The notes under the pieces: model-generated
What the model was told of the DNA's origin: nothing
Seen by the model: the letters and a program-made list of their open reading frames with translations, nothing else
The model's database searches: none
Origin: CAVYYW01 sp963772845
Lineage (GTDB): Bacteria; Bacillota; Bacilli; Bacillales; Sporolactobacillaceae
Reading direction: 5' to 3'
NCBI GenBank assembly: GCA_963772845.1
Contig: CAVYYW010000027.1
Span: 1-64,000 of the forward strand
DNA length: 64,000 nt
Program-made: the position numbers and the translations under genes
Part shown: positions 27,640 through 36,922 of the stretch, one piece after another
Position numbering within the stretch: the stretch's first letter is position 1
Layout of the letters: the number at the start of each line of letters is the position of its first letter

Positions 27640-29330
27640 GCTTATGCTGTCGGGAAAAACCCCGGCAGCATTTTCTATGTGGCGAAACTTCCAATCCATC
27701 GAAAGCGGAATAAAATACCCTCGCTTTCCGCAGGCGTTCCGCGAGCCTCCTCGCTGTGGCTGGGGTCTCACTGCCGGAGTCTCGCTTGATGAGCGCAATC
27801 TGAAGGAGTCCTTCTACGAAAAATGTGTATGTTGATTTTCGAGGCGTCTCAAGCTTTCCCTGCTGCTTGGCCTTAGTTGCATATGCATCTTAACTATTTG
27901 ATCTCCAGCGGCCATGAGCTCCAATATACCTAGCTATGGTTAAATTTTAAGCAAGATCATAAATACAGAAGTTATTCAGTGGCGTTGATGGGAATTTCGA
28001 GACGCCGCGTGACCAACTAATATCCGCTGAATATCTATAGCCCCAAATGACATCTGAATGCATTATCAGGAAACAAACGCGTTGATTGAAACGTAAGGAG
28101 CCAGACGCCTCGGAAATGTGCATTCTCTTAGATGGAAGCAAGAAATACCTGAGACTCCTCGAAAATGCGCATTCTCTTAGATGAAAACAAGAAATACCTG
28201 AGACTCCTCGAAAATGCGCACTCTCTTAGATGAAAGCTAGAAATACCCGAGACATCCTGCGAGAATGCGCACGCGTCTGAAGATCCACTTTGGCAATACA
28301 TTGAGACCATGCCAAAGTTAGCTGAGGCCGTGCCGCGAAAGCGAGGGTATTTCCGCTTTCAATAGATGGCTACAGCATTTTCTTCGTGCGAAGTGGATTC
28401 GAGGATGTTGCATCTTCAAGTCGCTGCGGAATCAGCACGCGTCGGAAGATCCACTTTGGCAAACATGAGACCATGCCAAAGTTAGCTGAGGCCGTGCCCG
28501 CGGAAAGCGAGGGTATTTCCGCTTTCAATAGATGGCTACCGCATTTTCTTCGTGCGATGTGGATTCAAGGATGTTGTTTCAAGTCCTGCGGAATCAGCAC
28601 GCGTCCGAAGATCCACTTTGGCGAACAAAGGGACAATGCCAAAGTTAGCTGAGGCCGTGCCCGCGGAAAGCGAGGGTATTTCCGCTTTCAATAGATGGCT
28701 ACCGCATTTTCTTCGTGCGATGTGGATTCAAGGATGTTGTTTCAAGTCCTGCGGAATCAGCACGCGTCCGAAGATCCACTTTGGCGTACAAAGGGGCAAT
28801 GCCAAAGTTAGCTGAGGTCGTGCCCGCGGAAAGCGAGGGTATTTCCGCTTTCAATAGATGGCTACCGCATTTTCTTCGTGCGATGTGGATTCAAGGATGT
28901 TGTTTCAAGTCCTGCGGAATTAGCGAAAGGCTACTGAAAAACTTCTATATTTAATAATTTCGCTTCAAAATTAAATTAAAGAATAAGCAAAGTCTCCTGG
29001 AATTCTAAAGGCTGAGGAGATTCCTTAGGGATTCTTAAGGCGGAGCTGTCGGGAGAGTTTGAGACGCCTGCGGAATCAGCGGATAAAGTGAGACCCCGCA
29101 GTGCATATTTGATTAAAGCACGAGGAGGCTCACTGTCCGCCCGCGGCAAGCGAGAACTTTCCAAAGCTCGGCCTCGAAGAGCAAAAAGAAACTTTTTCAG
29201 TGGCCTCATCAGCAATCTAAGCGAGACCCCACAGGCATTTTTAAGGAAGATCGGCTAAGTGCCACGTCCTGTGAGAACGCAGATCCTACCTACTTCCTGT
29301 GAGCATGAAGAGGCACGCGGGCAGCCTGCA
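27640..29330. repeat. repeat block between phnCEE and inverted phnD
   Basis: No credible gene. From left: a fragment around 27690-27790 with CGAAAGCGGAATAAAATACC; A/T-rich element near 27940-27980; 49-bp tandem at 28108-28260 (minus-strand sense of the unit seen at 15.3 kb; CCTGAGACT at 28148 and 28197); then the 163-bp array (separate entry); then degenerate elements to 29330. Frames of 60-88 codons occur, but they are the same repeated peptides in shifting frames without ribosome sites. Confidence 0.85.
28309..28925. repeat. 163-bp tandem array, about 3.8 near-identical copies
   Basis: GCCAAAGTTAGCTGAGG recurs at 28311, 28475, 28638 and 28801 (164, 163, 163). Each unit contains three hairpins: ACTTTGGC-N15-GCCAAAGT, and two overlapping alternatives GCGGAAA-N9-TTTCCGC and GAAAGCG-N10-CGCTTTC that cannot form at once. 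Copies 2-4 are almost identical. Period is not a multiple of three, so it is not a protein repeat. Dispersed single copies occur at about 15.0, 15.2, 15.9, 33.8, 34.9, 54.8, 55.0 and 56.0 kb. Confidence 0.92.
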
Positions 29331-29347
29331 ATCCGCGTGCGTTTTTC
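29313..29347 (+). terminator. hairpin with T-run at edge of repeat block
   Basis: GCACGCGG (29313-29320) with CCGCGTGC (29333-29340) and GTTTTT after it; may end transcripts leaving the repeat block rightward. Confidence 0.6.
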
Positions 29348-29380
29348 CGCTTAATAAATTTAATAGTTTTGCGGACAAAT

Positions 29381-29417
29381 AAAAAAGAGCTTAGCCATGG
29401 GCCCAAGCTCTTTTTTA
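29381..29417. terminator. bidirectional terminator downstream of phnD
   Basis: 12-bp stem AAAAAAGAGCTT / AAGCTCTTTTTT around a short loop with CATGGGCCC, next to the phnD stop. Confidence 0.88.
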
Positions 29418-29422
29418 TGTAT

Positions 29423-30364
29423 TTATTTACCGATGTTCTGAACTTTGTCGCTGTATTCGCGTACGACGTCAAAGTTGGAGTCTTTTGATTTCACATAGCC
29501 TTCGTGAGTGTAGATATCTTCGATGATTTTTTTACCTTTAGGATCTTTTCCGATTGCGATGAAAGCATTCGCAATTTTATCTTTCCATTTTTGAGACATA
29601 TCAGGACGAACACTGATTGTATCGTTAGGAATCTTTTTAGTTAAGAACAGGTAGTGCGTTTTATCATAAATGTTCGGGAATTCTTTTGAAACGATATTAC
29701 GTGCATCTACGAAAACAGCAGCACCGTCAACATCACCGTTCATAACGGCTTCAACACCTTTATCATGACCTTGAAGCTGAACGCCGGTAACGTCTTTTTG
29801 TGCGTCAACGCCTTTATCTTTCAAGTAAACAGCAGGCCATACATAACCAGCTGAAGAAGTTGGTGACTGCCAGCCTATTTTTTTGCCCTTTAAGTCTTTG
29901 GCAGTTTTAATGCCTGAGTCATTTTTCACTAGCATACCAGAGTAGTAATAATCAACTAATTTGTCGGTTTGTTTGCCTGTCTTAGGGTCAACGCCATAAC
30001 GTTGGGCTTGTAAAAGAACATCTGCATAGCCTTTCTTATGAGCGAGAACATAGTCAGTTGGAGGAAGGAAGCCAATATCGAGTTTCTTAGAGCCCATTGC
30101 TTCAACAACACCATTATAATCCGTTGTAACGGTTACTTTAACATCAATTCCGAGACGGTCTTTCAGTAACTTTGCCAGCGGCTTTGCTTTTGCTTCCAAT
30201 GTTTCTGCATTTTGAGATGGAACAAAACCAATTGTAAGTTGTTTAGGCACGAAGTCTGCTTTCTTATTATCACCTGAAGAAGACTTGTCTGAGCTGCCGC
30301 AGCCTGCCAGTACGCCAATGGCTAAACCAAGTACAGCAAAAAGAGCGACGATTTTTTTGACCAT
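29423..30364 (-). CDS. phnD: phosphonate ABC transporter substrate-binding lipoprotein
   Basis: 313 residues. Start ATG 30364 lies 8 bases after GGGGG; another ATG 15 bases upstream overlaps that site. Lipobox LAGC (Cys22), then a periplasmic-binding fold of the PhnD/SsuA family: LTIGFVPSQNAET, VEAMGSKKLDIGFLPPTDYV, GKKIGWQSPTSSAGYVWPA, VMNGDVDGAAVFVDARN. It captures substrate outside the membrane for PhnCEE. In relatives phnD leads the phnDCEE operon; here it is inverted and 1.8 kb away across repeats, so it must have its own promoter. Confidence 0.92.
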   Translation of the reverse strand: MVKKIVALFAVLGLAIGVLAGCGSSDKSSSGDNKKADFVPKQLTIGFVPSQNAETLEAKAKPLAKLLKDRLGIDVKVTVTTDYNGVVEAMGSKKLDIGFLPPTDYVLAHKKGYADVLLQAQRYGVDPKTGKQTDKLVDYYYSGMLVKNDSGIKTAKDLKGKKIGWQSPTSSAGYVWPAVYLKDKGVDAQKDVTGVQLQGHDKGVEAVMNGDVDGAAVFVDARNIVSKEFPNIYDKTHYLFLTKKIPNDTISVRPDMSQKWKDKIANAFIAIGKDPKGKKIIEDIYTHEGYVKSKDSNFDVVREYSDKVQNIGK

Positions 30365-30473
30365 TAAATTTACCCCCATAAAAATGTTTTTGAAGAATTC
30401 TCTCTAATCATATAACATAATAGATGATAAATAAATCATAATTTTTCATTCTTATTAATTTTTTTACATATCG

Positions 30474-30502
30474 TTTACACACTTCTTTTTAAGCTATATA
30501 TT
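30474..30502 (+). promoter_or_regulatory. sigma-A type promoter of the nucleotidase-ung group
   Basis: TTTACA (30474-30479), 17-base spacer, TATATT (30497-30502); AAGGAG and the ATG follow within 40 bases. Confidence 0.65.
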
Positions 30503-30533
30503 GGCAAAAAATATAATCTAAGGAGCAAATAAA

Positions 30534-32105
30534 ATGAAACACATGAAACTTACGATCCTGGAAACATCTGATGTACACGGCTGTCTGTTCCCCATAAATT
30601 ATGGAACAAATGACAAAGCTGATGTGGGGCTTGGAAAAATAGCCTCGCTTATAAAACAGGAAAGAGCACAGAATGAGCATGTGCTATTAATAGAAAATGG
30701 CGATCTTATTCAAGGCACACCACTCATGTATCATCATGCTCGATTTGAAGAGGATGAAAAGAACCCTATGATCAGCCTGACTAATGAGCTTAGCTATGAT
30801 GCTGGGATATTCGGAAATCATGAATTCAATTATGGTCTGCCTTTTCTAAAAAAAGCAGTGAATGAAGCATCTTATCCAATGCTTGCCGCCAATATATTAA
30901 ATAAAGAGACACGAGAACCCTTCTTTGGTACGCCATATATGGTTAAAGAAATCAATGACCTGAAAATAGGTATATTAGGGCTGACCACGCATTATATTCC
31001 GAATTGGGAAAAAGAAGAGAATATAGCAGGCATTCATTTTGAGGACGCATTTGAATCCGCGAAAAAGTGGGTACCTTATCTCAAAGAAAAAGAGCAGGTA
31101 GATCTCATTGTTGTTGCCTACCATGGCGGCTTTGAAAGGGACTTAGCAACAGGGGAACCGACGGAAGTTCTAACGGGGGAAAATCAAGGCTATGAGATAG
31201 CCGCACACATTCCCGGAATAGATGTTTTGCTCACAGGTCACCAGCACCGGCAGATTGAAGGTCACAGTATAAATGGCGTAGCAGTCATTCAACCGGGCAA
31301 TAACGGAATGAATTTAGGAAAAGTGACGCTGGATTTGGAGAAAAGTGATGGGAGATGGACGGTGGTCCAGAAGCAATCTATGCTGCTTTCTGCTGAGCAC
31401 GCAGAAGCTGATGAGACCCTTCTTAAGCAGGTTTCGGCTTATGAAAAACGGACTCAGGCTTGGCTGGATCAGCCGATTGGACGCATTGAAGGGGATATGG
31501 TTGTACAGAATGCCATGGAGACGCGACTCGGAGACAATGCCCTGATTGAATTTTTTAACCATGTGCAAATGAAAGCCGCGGGTGTTGATATTTCCAATAC
31601 AGCGCTTTTTGATAACCAGTCTCCAGGACTGCCGCCCAATGTAACGATGCGCGATGTGGTGTCTAATTATATCTATCCCAATACGCTCAAGGTGATCCGG
31701 ATGACCGGTCATGATATGAAAAAAGGGCTAGAACGTTCTGCCTCTTATTTTAAAACCTACGAAGGCGGAGAGATTGAAATCAATCCGGCTTTTACAACAC
31801 CAAAGCCCCAGCATTATAATTATGATATGTGGGAAGGGATTGAATACCTCTTTGACATTCGTAAGCCTTATGGCGAACGTGTCATCAAGCTTGAATACAA
31901 AGGGAAACCGGTGAACATGGAAGCTGAATATGATGTGGTCATGAATAACTACCGCTCAGGTGGCGGCGGCGACTATTTTATGTACAAAGACAAACCTGTC
32001 ATCAAAGATATTCCTGTTGACGTCTCTGAATTAATAGCGAATGAAATTATTGAGAAAAAAGTGATTAAAGCAACGGTGGATCACAACTGGAAAGTTATTT
32101 ATTAA
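30534..32105 (+). CDS. yunD: cytosolic 5'-nucleotidase/2',3'-cyclic phosphodiesterase family metallophosphatase (YunD-like)
   Basis: 523 residues. The metallophosphatase domain comes first: ETSDVHG, ENGDLIQGTP, FGNHEFNYG, AYHGGFERD and LTGHQHRQIE supply the two-metal ligands. The C-terminal 5_nucleotid_C domain follows (GDNALIEFF, substrate ring-stacking region NNYRSGGGGDYFMY). Unlike many relatives there is no signal peptide or wall anchor, so it should act inside the cell, like YunD of B. subtilis. It hydrolyses nucleotides or related phosphate esters. Its own promoter is upstream; ung follows 24 bases later. Confidence 0.87.
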   Translation: MKHMKLTILETSDVHGCLFPINYGTNDKADVGLGKIASLIKQERAQNEHVLLIENGDLIQGTPLMYHHARFEEDEKNPMISLTNELSYDAGIFGNHEFNYGLPFLKKAVNEASYPMLAANILNKETREPFFGTPYMVKEINDLKIGILGLTTHYIPNWEKEENIAGIHFEDAFESAKKWVPYLKEKEQVDLIVVAYHGGFERDLATGEPTEVLTGENQGYEIAAHIPGIDVLLTGHQHRQIEGHSINGVAVIQPGNNGMNLGKVTLDLEKSDGRWTVVQKQSMLLSAEHAEADETLLKQVSAYEKRTQAWLDQPIGRIEGDMVVQNAMETRLGDNALIEFFNHVQMKAAGVDISNTALFDNQSPGLPPNVTMRDVVSNYIYPNTLKVIRMTGHDMKKGLERSASYFKTYEGGEIEINPAFTTPKPQHYNYDMWEGIEYLFDIRKPYGERVIKLEYKGKPVNMEAEYDVVMNNYRSGGGGDYFMYKDKPVIKDIPVDVSELIANEIIEKKVIKATVDHNWKVIY

Positions 32106-32129
32106 GAATATTAAAGGGAGGCACGGTCT

Positions 32130-32837
32130 ATGAAACTGACAAATGACTGGGGAGGCTTCCTTAACGATGAGTTTGAGAAGGACTATTACAAGGAGCTCCG
32201 GTCGATTTTGAAGGAAGAGTATGAAACCCATGCTGTCTACCCGGATATGTATGATCTGTTTAATGCCCTCAATTATACGCCTTACGAGAAAGCGAGAGTC
32301 GTTATTTTAGGCCAGGATCCTTATCACGGACCCAATCAGGCCCATGGACTGAGTTTCTCGGTTCAGCCAGGTGTTAGCGTGCCGCCTTCTCTCAGAAATA
32401 TGTACAAGGAGCTAAAAAGTGATCTTGGTATAGAACCGCCAAATCACGGCTGCCTAGTGGAATGGGCGAAGGAAGGCGTGCTGATGCTGAACACGGTGCT
32501 TTCGGTTCGAAAAGGGGAAGCGAACGCACATAAAGGATTGGGCTGGGAAGCATTTACGGACCAGATCATAAAGGCTTTGAATGAGAAAAAAGAGCCCGTT
32601 GTTTTTTTGTTGTGGGGAAAACACGCTCAAAATAAAAAAGAGCTGATAACAAACAGTCATCATGCCATTATTGAATCACCGCATCCAAGCCCATTTTCTG
32701 CGAACCGGGGGTTCTTTGGCAGCCGGCCATTTTCTCGAACAAATGACTTTCTGAAATCAGCTGGAGAGGCACCGATTAACTGGGAACTGACAAAGGATCC
32801 GGATGAGGTAAAAAAACGGATGACGATAGAACGATAA
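32130..32837 (+). CDS. ung: uracil-DNA glycosylase, family 1
   Basis: 235 residues with the water-activating motif GQDPYHG (residues 61-67, catalytic Asp63), the uracil-binding LLWGKHAQNK and the minor-groove loop HPSPFSANRGFFG. It removes uracil from DNA as the first step of base excision repair. GGGAGG lies 9 bases before the ATG. Probably co-transcribed with the upstream nucleotidase and the downstream GalT-like gene. Confidence 0.97.
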   Translation: MKLTNDWGGFLNDEFEKDYYKELRSILKEEYETHAVYPDMYDLFNALNYTPYEKARVVILGQDPYHGPNQAHGLSFSVQPGVSVPPSLRNMYKELKSDLGIEPPNHGCLVEWAKEGVLMLNTVLSVRKGEANAHKGLGWEAFTDQIIKALNEKKEPVVFLLWGKHAQNKKELITNSHHAIIESPHPSPFSANRGFFGSRPFSRTNDFLKSAGEAPINWELTKDPDEVKKRMTIER

Positions 32838-32866
32838 TACAGCTATTAAGAAGGGAAGACGCAAGC

Positions 32867-33643
32867 ATGAAGTCTTCATCAAAAGTTCTTCATTTCCACA
32901 CTGAAGTGGCGATGAAAAAGCCTGAAAATATCGTAAATAAAACGGCAGGCTGCCCCTTTTGCAAGACAGAATTGCTGGAAGAGATCTATGAGAAACAAGG
33001 GTCGATCATTTGGCTGAAAAATAAGTTTCCAACTTTGCGGGATACGCTTCAAACCGTTTTGATTGAAACAGACCAATGTGATGGCGAATTATCGCAATAT
33101 ACGCCGGACCACATGAAAACACTTTTTCGCTTTGCAGTGGAAAAATGGCTGGAAATGGAAAAGAGCGGGGAATACGAATCCGTTATTTTATTCAAAAATC
33201 ATGGGCCGCTTTCAGGGGGATCGATCCGGCATCCGCATATGCAAATTGTCGGCATGAAGCACGCGGATTATCGTGAGGGATTTTCACCCGCCGATTTTAG
33301 CGGAGATAAGGTCTCAGAGCAGGGAAGGGTTTCCTTGTCGCTTGCGGACCGGCCGATGATCGGCTTTACAGAGCTGAATGTAAAAATTGAAAAAGGCTAT
33401 AGTGATGATGATTTAGATCAAGCAGCATTGTTCACTCAGACGGCTGTTCATTTTCTGCTGAATCATTTTCATAGGGGATGCCACAGCTACAATCTCTTTT
33501 TCTATGAGTTTGGCGGCTCAATCTATGTTAGAATCCTGCCTAGATTTGTTGTGACCCCGCTATACGTGGGGTATAAACTTCAGCAGATTTCAGACAGCCA
33601 TGAACAACTGAAGGCTGCACTCATGGAACATTATTTTAATTGA
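32867..33643 (+). CDS. DUF4931/GalT-like HIT-superfamily protein
   Basis: 258 residues. A zinc-type CPFC (residues 29-32) and the nucleotidyl-transfer motif GGSIRHPHMQIVGM (HxHxQ-like, HPHMQ) resemble galactose-1-phosphate uridylyltransferase, but the protein is shorter. Bacillus genomes annotate this group as DUF4931; the reaction is not known to me. It lies 29 bases after ung, so it is probably in the same operon. The gene ends at the edge of a repeat block. Confidence 0.75.
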   Translation: MKSSSKVLHFHTEVAMKKPENIVNKTAGCPFCKTELLEEIYEKQGSIIWLKNKFPTLRDTLQTVLIETDQCDGELSQYTPDHMKTLFRFAVEKWLEMEKSGEYESVILFKNHGPLSGGSIRHPHMQIVGMKHADYREGFSPADFSGDKVSEQGRVSLSLADRPMIGFTELNVKIEKGYSDDDLDQAALFTQTAVHFLLNHFHRGCHSYNLFFYEFGGSIYVRILPRFVVTPLYVGYKLQQISDSHEQLKAALMEHYFN

Positions 33644-33689
33644 ATTGAGTTCATAATTAAAAAAGCCAAATTCAAACGCTAGTGAGGAA

Positions 33690-35110
33690 ACTGAAAAAGT
33701 CCCCCCCGGTGTATATATGGTTGTTGATTTCCGTTTCAGGCACTCGCTTTCCGTGGACGAAGAAAATGCGGTAGCCATACTTTGAAAGCGGAAATACCCT
33801 CGCTTTCCGCGGGCACGGCCTCAGCTAACTTTGGCGTGATTTCTTTGTGCGCCAAAGTGGATCTTCGGACGCGTGCTGTTTCCGCAGGAGTCTCGGGTAT
33901 TTCTAGCTTTCCTCTGTGAGCATGTGCATTCCGAGGAGTATCTCACTGCCTGACAGCTCCTCCTTTAATGGCAAAAGTCTTTAGCAATCAGTGGACTTTC
34001 AAGGAACCAGACTCAGCAATTCTTTGATGAAATCTCAACCAAGATCATAAATACGGAGGTTTTTCAGTGGCCTTACGCCTATTCTGCAGGACTTGAAATA
34101 GCATTCTTGAATTCACCCCGCACGAAGAAAATGCGTTGCAATACATTGAAAGCGGAAATAACCCTCGCTTTCCGCGGGCGATCTGTGAGCATCCTCATCG
34201 CTCGTTCCTCGCTTCTGCGTGGTCTCACTTAGATGAGTTAAATGAGGGCAATGTAAAAGTCCCCCCGGTGTATTTATTGTTGTTGATTTCCGTTTCAGGC
34301 ACTCGCTTTCCGTGGGCAACGCTTCAGCCTCCTCATGCCCACAGGATGTGGGTAGGATCGGCGTTGTCACAGGACGTGACGTCCTTGGCCGATCTTCCTT
34401 AAAAAGTTCCTGCGGGGTCTTCAGCTGTTGTTTTTCCCACTGGAGTCTCGTGCCCTCCACTCCAATCAGCTTAAATATGAAGTTGAGCCAGCTTAATTTT
34501 CCCTAACATTTGAAATGAGTTCGTTTTTCATTGGCCTTACGCCTATTCTGCAGGTCTTGAAACAGTATCCTTGAATTCACCCTGCACGAAGAAAATGCGG
34601 ACGCATTTTCGAAGGGTATCTCACTTCCCGACAGCTCGGCCATTGTGGCGAAGACATCTTAGCTATTTGAACTCTAGCGGACTTGCGATCCATCAGACTT
34701 AGAAATTCTTTTATGAAATCTCAAGCAAGATCATAAATACGGAGGTTTTTCGGTGGACTCTCGCGGATTCCGCAGGAGGACAATGAAAAAGCCCATTAAG
34801 AGGGTACTCACGTTCACTCGGCTGTGCTGCTGGAAAATTTGAGACGCCGCGAGCTCAACTGATGGCTACTGAATATATAGTCATAATTAACTTCAAAAGG
34901 ACATCCCTTGACGTTGATTGAAGCGGAGGGCGCGAGACTCCTACGGGACCAGCACGCGTCCGAAGATCCACTTTGGCGCACAAAGAAACCATGCCAAAGT
35001 TAGCTGAGGCCGTGCCCGTGGAAAGCGAGCAGCCTAGAGCGGAAATCAACAACCACATTTACACCCCGGGGACAATTTTAGTTGCCTCATCTGCTGTAGA
35101 ATTCACAACG
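33690..35110. repeat. repeat block between the ung group and a small unknown gene
   Basis: No credible gene. Contains two copies of a CCCCCCGGTGTATATATGGTTG-like edge (near 33702 and 34260; shown shortened as CCCCGGTGTAT), a single 163-bp-type element at 33796-33900 and an inverted one at 34930-35040, plus the A/T-rich element (AAGATCATAAATACGGAGG) at about 34035 and 34728. Order and orientation differ from other blocks, so these are mosaics of the same modules. Confidence 0.82.
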
Positions 35111-35154
35111 ATGAAACTGACTCAACTGAATAGAATTTGAAGAGTATATATTTC

Positions 35155-35188
35155 AAAAAAGATGATCGGCACCAGGATCATCTTTTTT
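35155..35188 (+). terminator. terminator-like hairpin after the repeat block
   Basis: Perfect 13-bp stem AAAAAAGATGATC / GATCATCTTTTTT with an 8-base loop; could act in both directions. Confidence 0.8.
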
Positions 35189-35329
35189 GTTTTTGATATC
35201 GATAGAAAAGACCTTTACCTCTTACTTAAAGGAATAGAAAGAATCCGTGTCGAAGCTAACAAACCTGATACATAATTATCTTGATAGTAGGGGTAAAAAA
35301 AGCTAATAATGACAAGAGAGGTATTTCAC

Positions 35330-35581
35330 ATGAATAGTTATTTTTACAGTTTTAAATTCCATTTTGACTGGGAAGATTACGAGCAAAAAGTAATAATTTG
35401 CGATATAACTATTAGACATAGCGAAGATGACATGCATTACATTGGAACTGTGACATTAAATCTAAGGAGTAATTTTATTTGTATTATTAAAGGCAGTATT
35501 AATCTTCAAATGCCTGAAAAAGATTTTAGAGAATTCATTTTAAAAGCAGCCAATAGATGGGGAATAAACGAAGTAGAATAA
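35330..35581 (+). CDS. unrecognised 83-residue protein
   Basis: Starts at ATG 35330, 8 bases after GAGAGGT. I do not recognise the family. It has alternating hydrophobic/polar strands (YFYSFKFHF, KVIICDITIRH, YIGTVTLNL, FICIIKGSINL) and a C-terminal helix (PEKDFREFILKAANRWGI), suggesting a small alpha/beta or beta-barrel fold. No signal peptide or membrane span. Base composition is more A/T-rich than its neighbours. It stands alone between a terminator and the ABC cluster on the other strand. Confidence 0.6.
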   Translation: MNSYFYSFKFHFDWEDYEQKVIICDITIRHSEDDMHYIGTVTLNLRSNFICIIKGSINLQMPEKDFREFILKAANRWGINEVE

Positions 35582-35698
35582 ATGCATTTAAAGTGCATCG
35601 CTGTAACATCCATGAGTCAAATTGCTAACTAAACGTTTGTTTGAAGGTGAAGGGATTGGCGCCGGGATGATCCTCAGCGTTTCGGGGTTCAATAAGAA

Positions 35699-35725
35699 GG
35701 CGGCCGGGGTTCCGGCCGCCTGAGT
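35699..35725. terminator. strong GC hairpin between small gene and ABC cluster
   Basis: 9-bp stem GGCGGCCGG / CCGGCCGCC, four-base loop. The + side is followed by TAATTTTTAATTTT; it also lies just beyond the 3' end of the minus-strand permease. Confidence 0.75.
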
Positions 35726-35754
35726 AATTTTTAATTTTATATTAATAAAAAAGC

Positions 35755-36900
35755 TTAACTGTTGATCGCGCCCCTTAGGAAGGCTTTGTAGCGCGATAAT
35801 GCTACTAAAATGCCGCCAAGTCCAAATGCGAGAAGCACCACAACCGACATCCAGATATCACCCAGGTGAGCTCCGCGGATAATCACATTTTGAAGACCAT
35901 GCTGGGCCCAATATTGCGGGGTGAATTTCCCGATTTTCTGGACAAAGGCAGGGAGCAGGTCAAATGGAAACCATAATCCTGCGAGCACGGCACCGCCAAG
36001 GGTGAAAATTTGTGTGACGCCAAGCCCCTGATTCTCGCCGCGCACCAGAAAAGCAAGGGCAAGCCCAAGCCCGGTTCCGCAAATGGCAAGAGAAAGGACA
36101 ATCAGGACGATGGAGAGTAGGTCCCCCAAATACAAGCCGTAAACGAAATGCCCGAATCCGAGAAGGACAGTTGATTGGATCAGGACGGTGATGAGAAACG
36201 GCACCCACATGCCAATCAAATATTCCCAGGGGCGCATCGGCGTTCCTCTCAGCCGTGCGATCATGCCAGATTCTTTTTCGGTGAAAAAGCGGCGGACCAT
36301 GCTGATCATAATGTAAAAGACGAACATGACAGTATAGCCAGGCACAAATTGTGCTGTTGCATTATAATGGGCGCTGCTCTCCTGCACGGTTTTGACAGAG
36401 ACAGGAGGGGTCATGATTTTCTTAACCTGAACCTGATTCACCCCGTTTGCGCTCAAAGCCTGCTGAACATGCTGTTGCTGGTAGCCAGTGATAATGTTTT
36501 GCAGAACAGATTGAACAGGTCCTGCTGTTTGATCGGCTGCAGCATCTCTGTAAAACTTAATCATACCTTGCGTGGAACCGGATTTTAAATGGTCGCCAAA
36601 ACCTTTCGGAATAACGATGACAGAGGTGCTTTTTCCATCTTTAATTTGCTGGATCTGATTCTGGATGGTTCCTGTCTGCTTTTCTGTACTGAATCCTTTA
36701 ATTGTGTTCAGCTGTTTAATAAATGCGTGTGAGGCGCTGCTGTTATCCTGATCAAGATACCGCACACTGAGTGAGGAATCGGTATTGTTGAAAATGGAGC
36801 CAAATAAAACAATAAACATGATAGGCATAACGAGTAGGAAGAAAAAGTTCCCTTTTTCTTTTAGCGTCATCTTGAGCTCTTTGACAATAATGCTTTTCAT
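35755..36900 (-). CDS. ABC-2 type exporter permease, full-length copy
   Basis: 381 residues. N-terminal span (NFFFLLVMPIMFIVLFGSIF), a large extracytoplasmic domain (about 40-200) and five further C-terminal spans; RLRGTPMRPWEYLIGMW is the usual loop. This is the ABC2_membrane_3 fold used to export drugs, lipids or peptides. Its ATPase partner (36923-37843) is immediately upstream. Residues 1-290 are nearly identical to the chimeric copy at 37922-38896; the last 91 residues are unique to this copy and give the complete membrane domain. Confidence 0.88.
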   Translation of the reverse strand: MKSIIVKELKMTLKEKGNFFFLLVMPIMFIVLFGSIFNNTDSSLSVRYLDQDNSSASHAFIKQLNTIKGFSTEKQTGTIQNQIQQIKDGKSTSVIVIPKGFGDHLKSGSTQGMIKFYRDAAADQTAGPVQSVLQNIITGYQQQHVQQALSANGVNQVQVKKIMTPPVSVKTVQESSAHYNATAQFVPGYTVMFVFYIMISMVRRFFTEKESGMIARLRGTPMRPWEYLIGMWVPFLITVLIQSTVLLGFGHFVYGLYLGDLLSIVLIVLSLAICGTGLGLALAFLVRGENQGLGVTQIFTLGGAVLAGLWFPFDLLPAFVQKIGKFTPQYWAQHGLQNVIIRGAHLGDIWMSVVVLLAFGLGGILVALSRYKAFLRGAINS

Positions 36901-36922
36901 TTCACCATCTCCTTATCGATTA

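Noticed and set aside
28108..28925. Possible CRISPR array
   Set aside because: Units are contiguous tandem copies without variable spacers, and no cas gene is in the window.
28386..28954. Overlapping 79-88 codon frames with the same peptides (AESEGISAFNRWLPHFLR)
   Set aside because: They are translations of the 163-bp repeat in shifting frames, with no ribosome sites; not genes.
33644..35300. Insertion sequence or transposase remnant in the repeat blocks
   Set aside because: No transposase motif, no target duplications or long terminal inverted repeats could be identified by eye.
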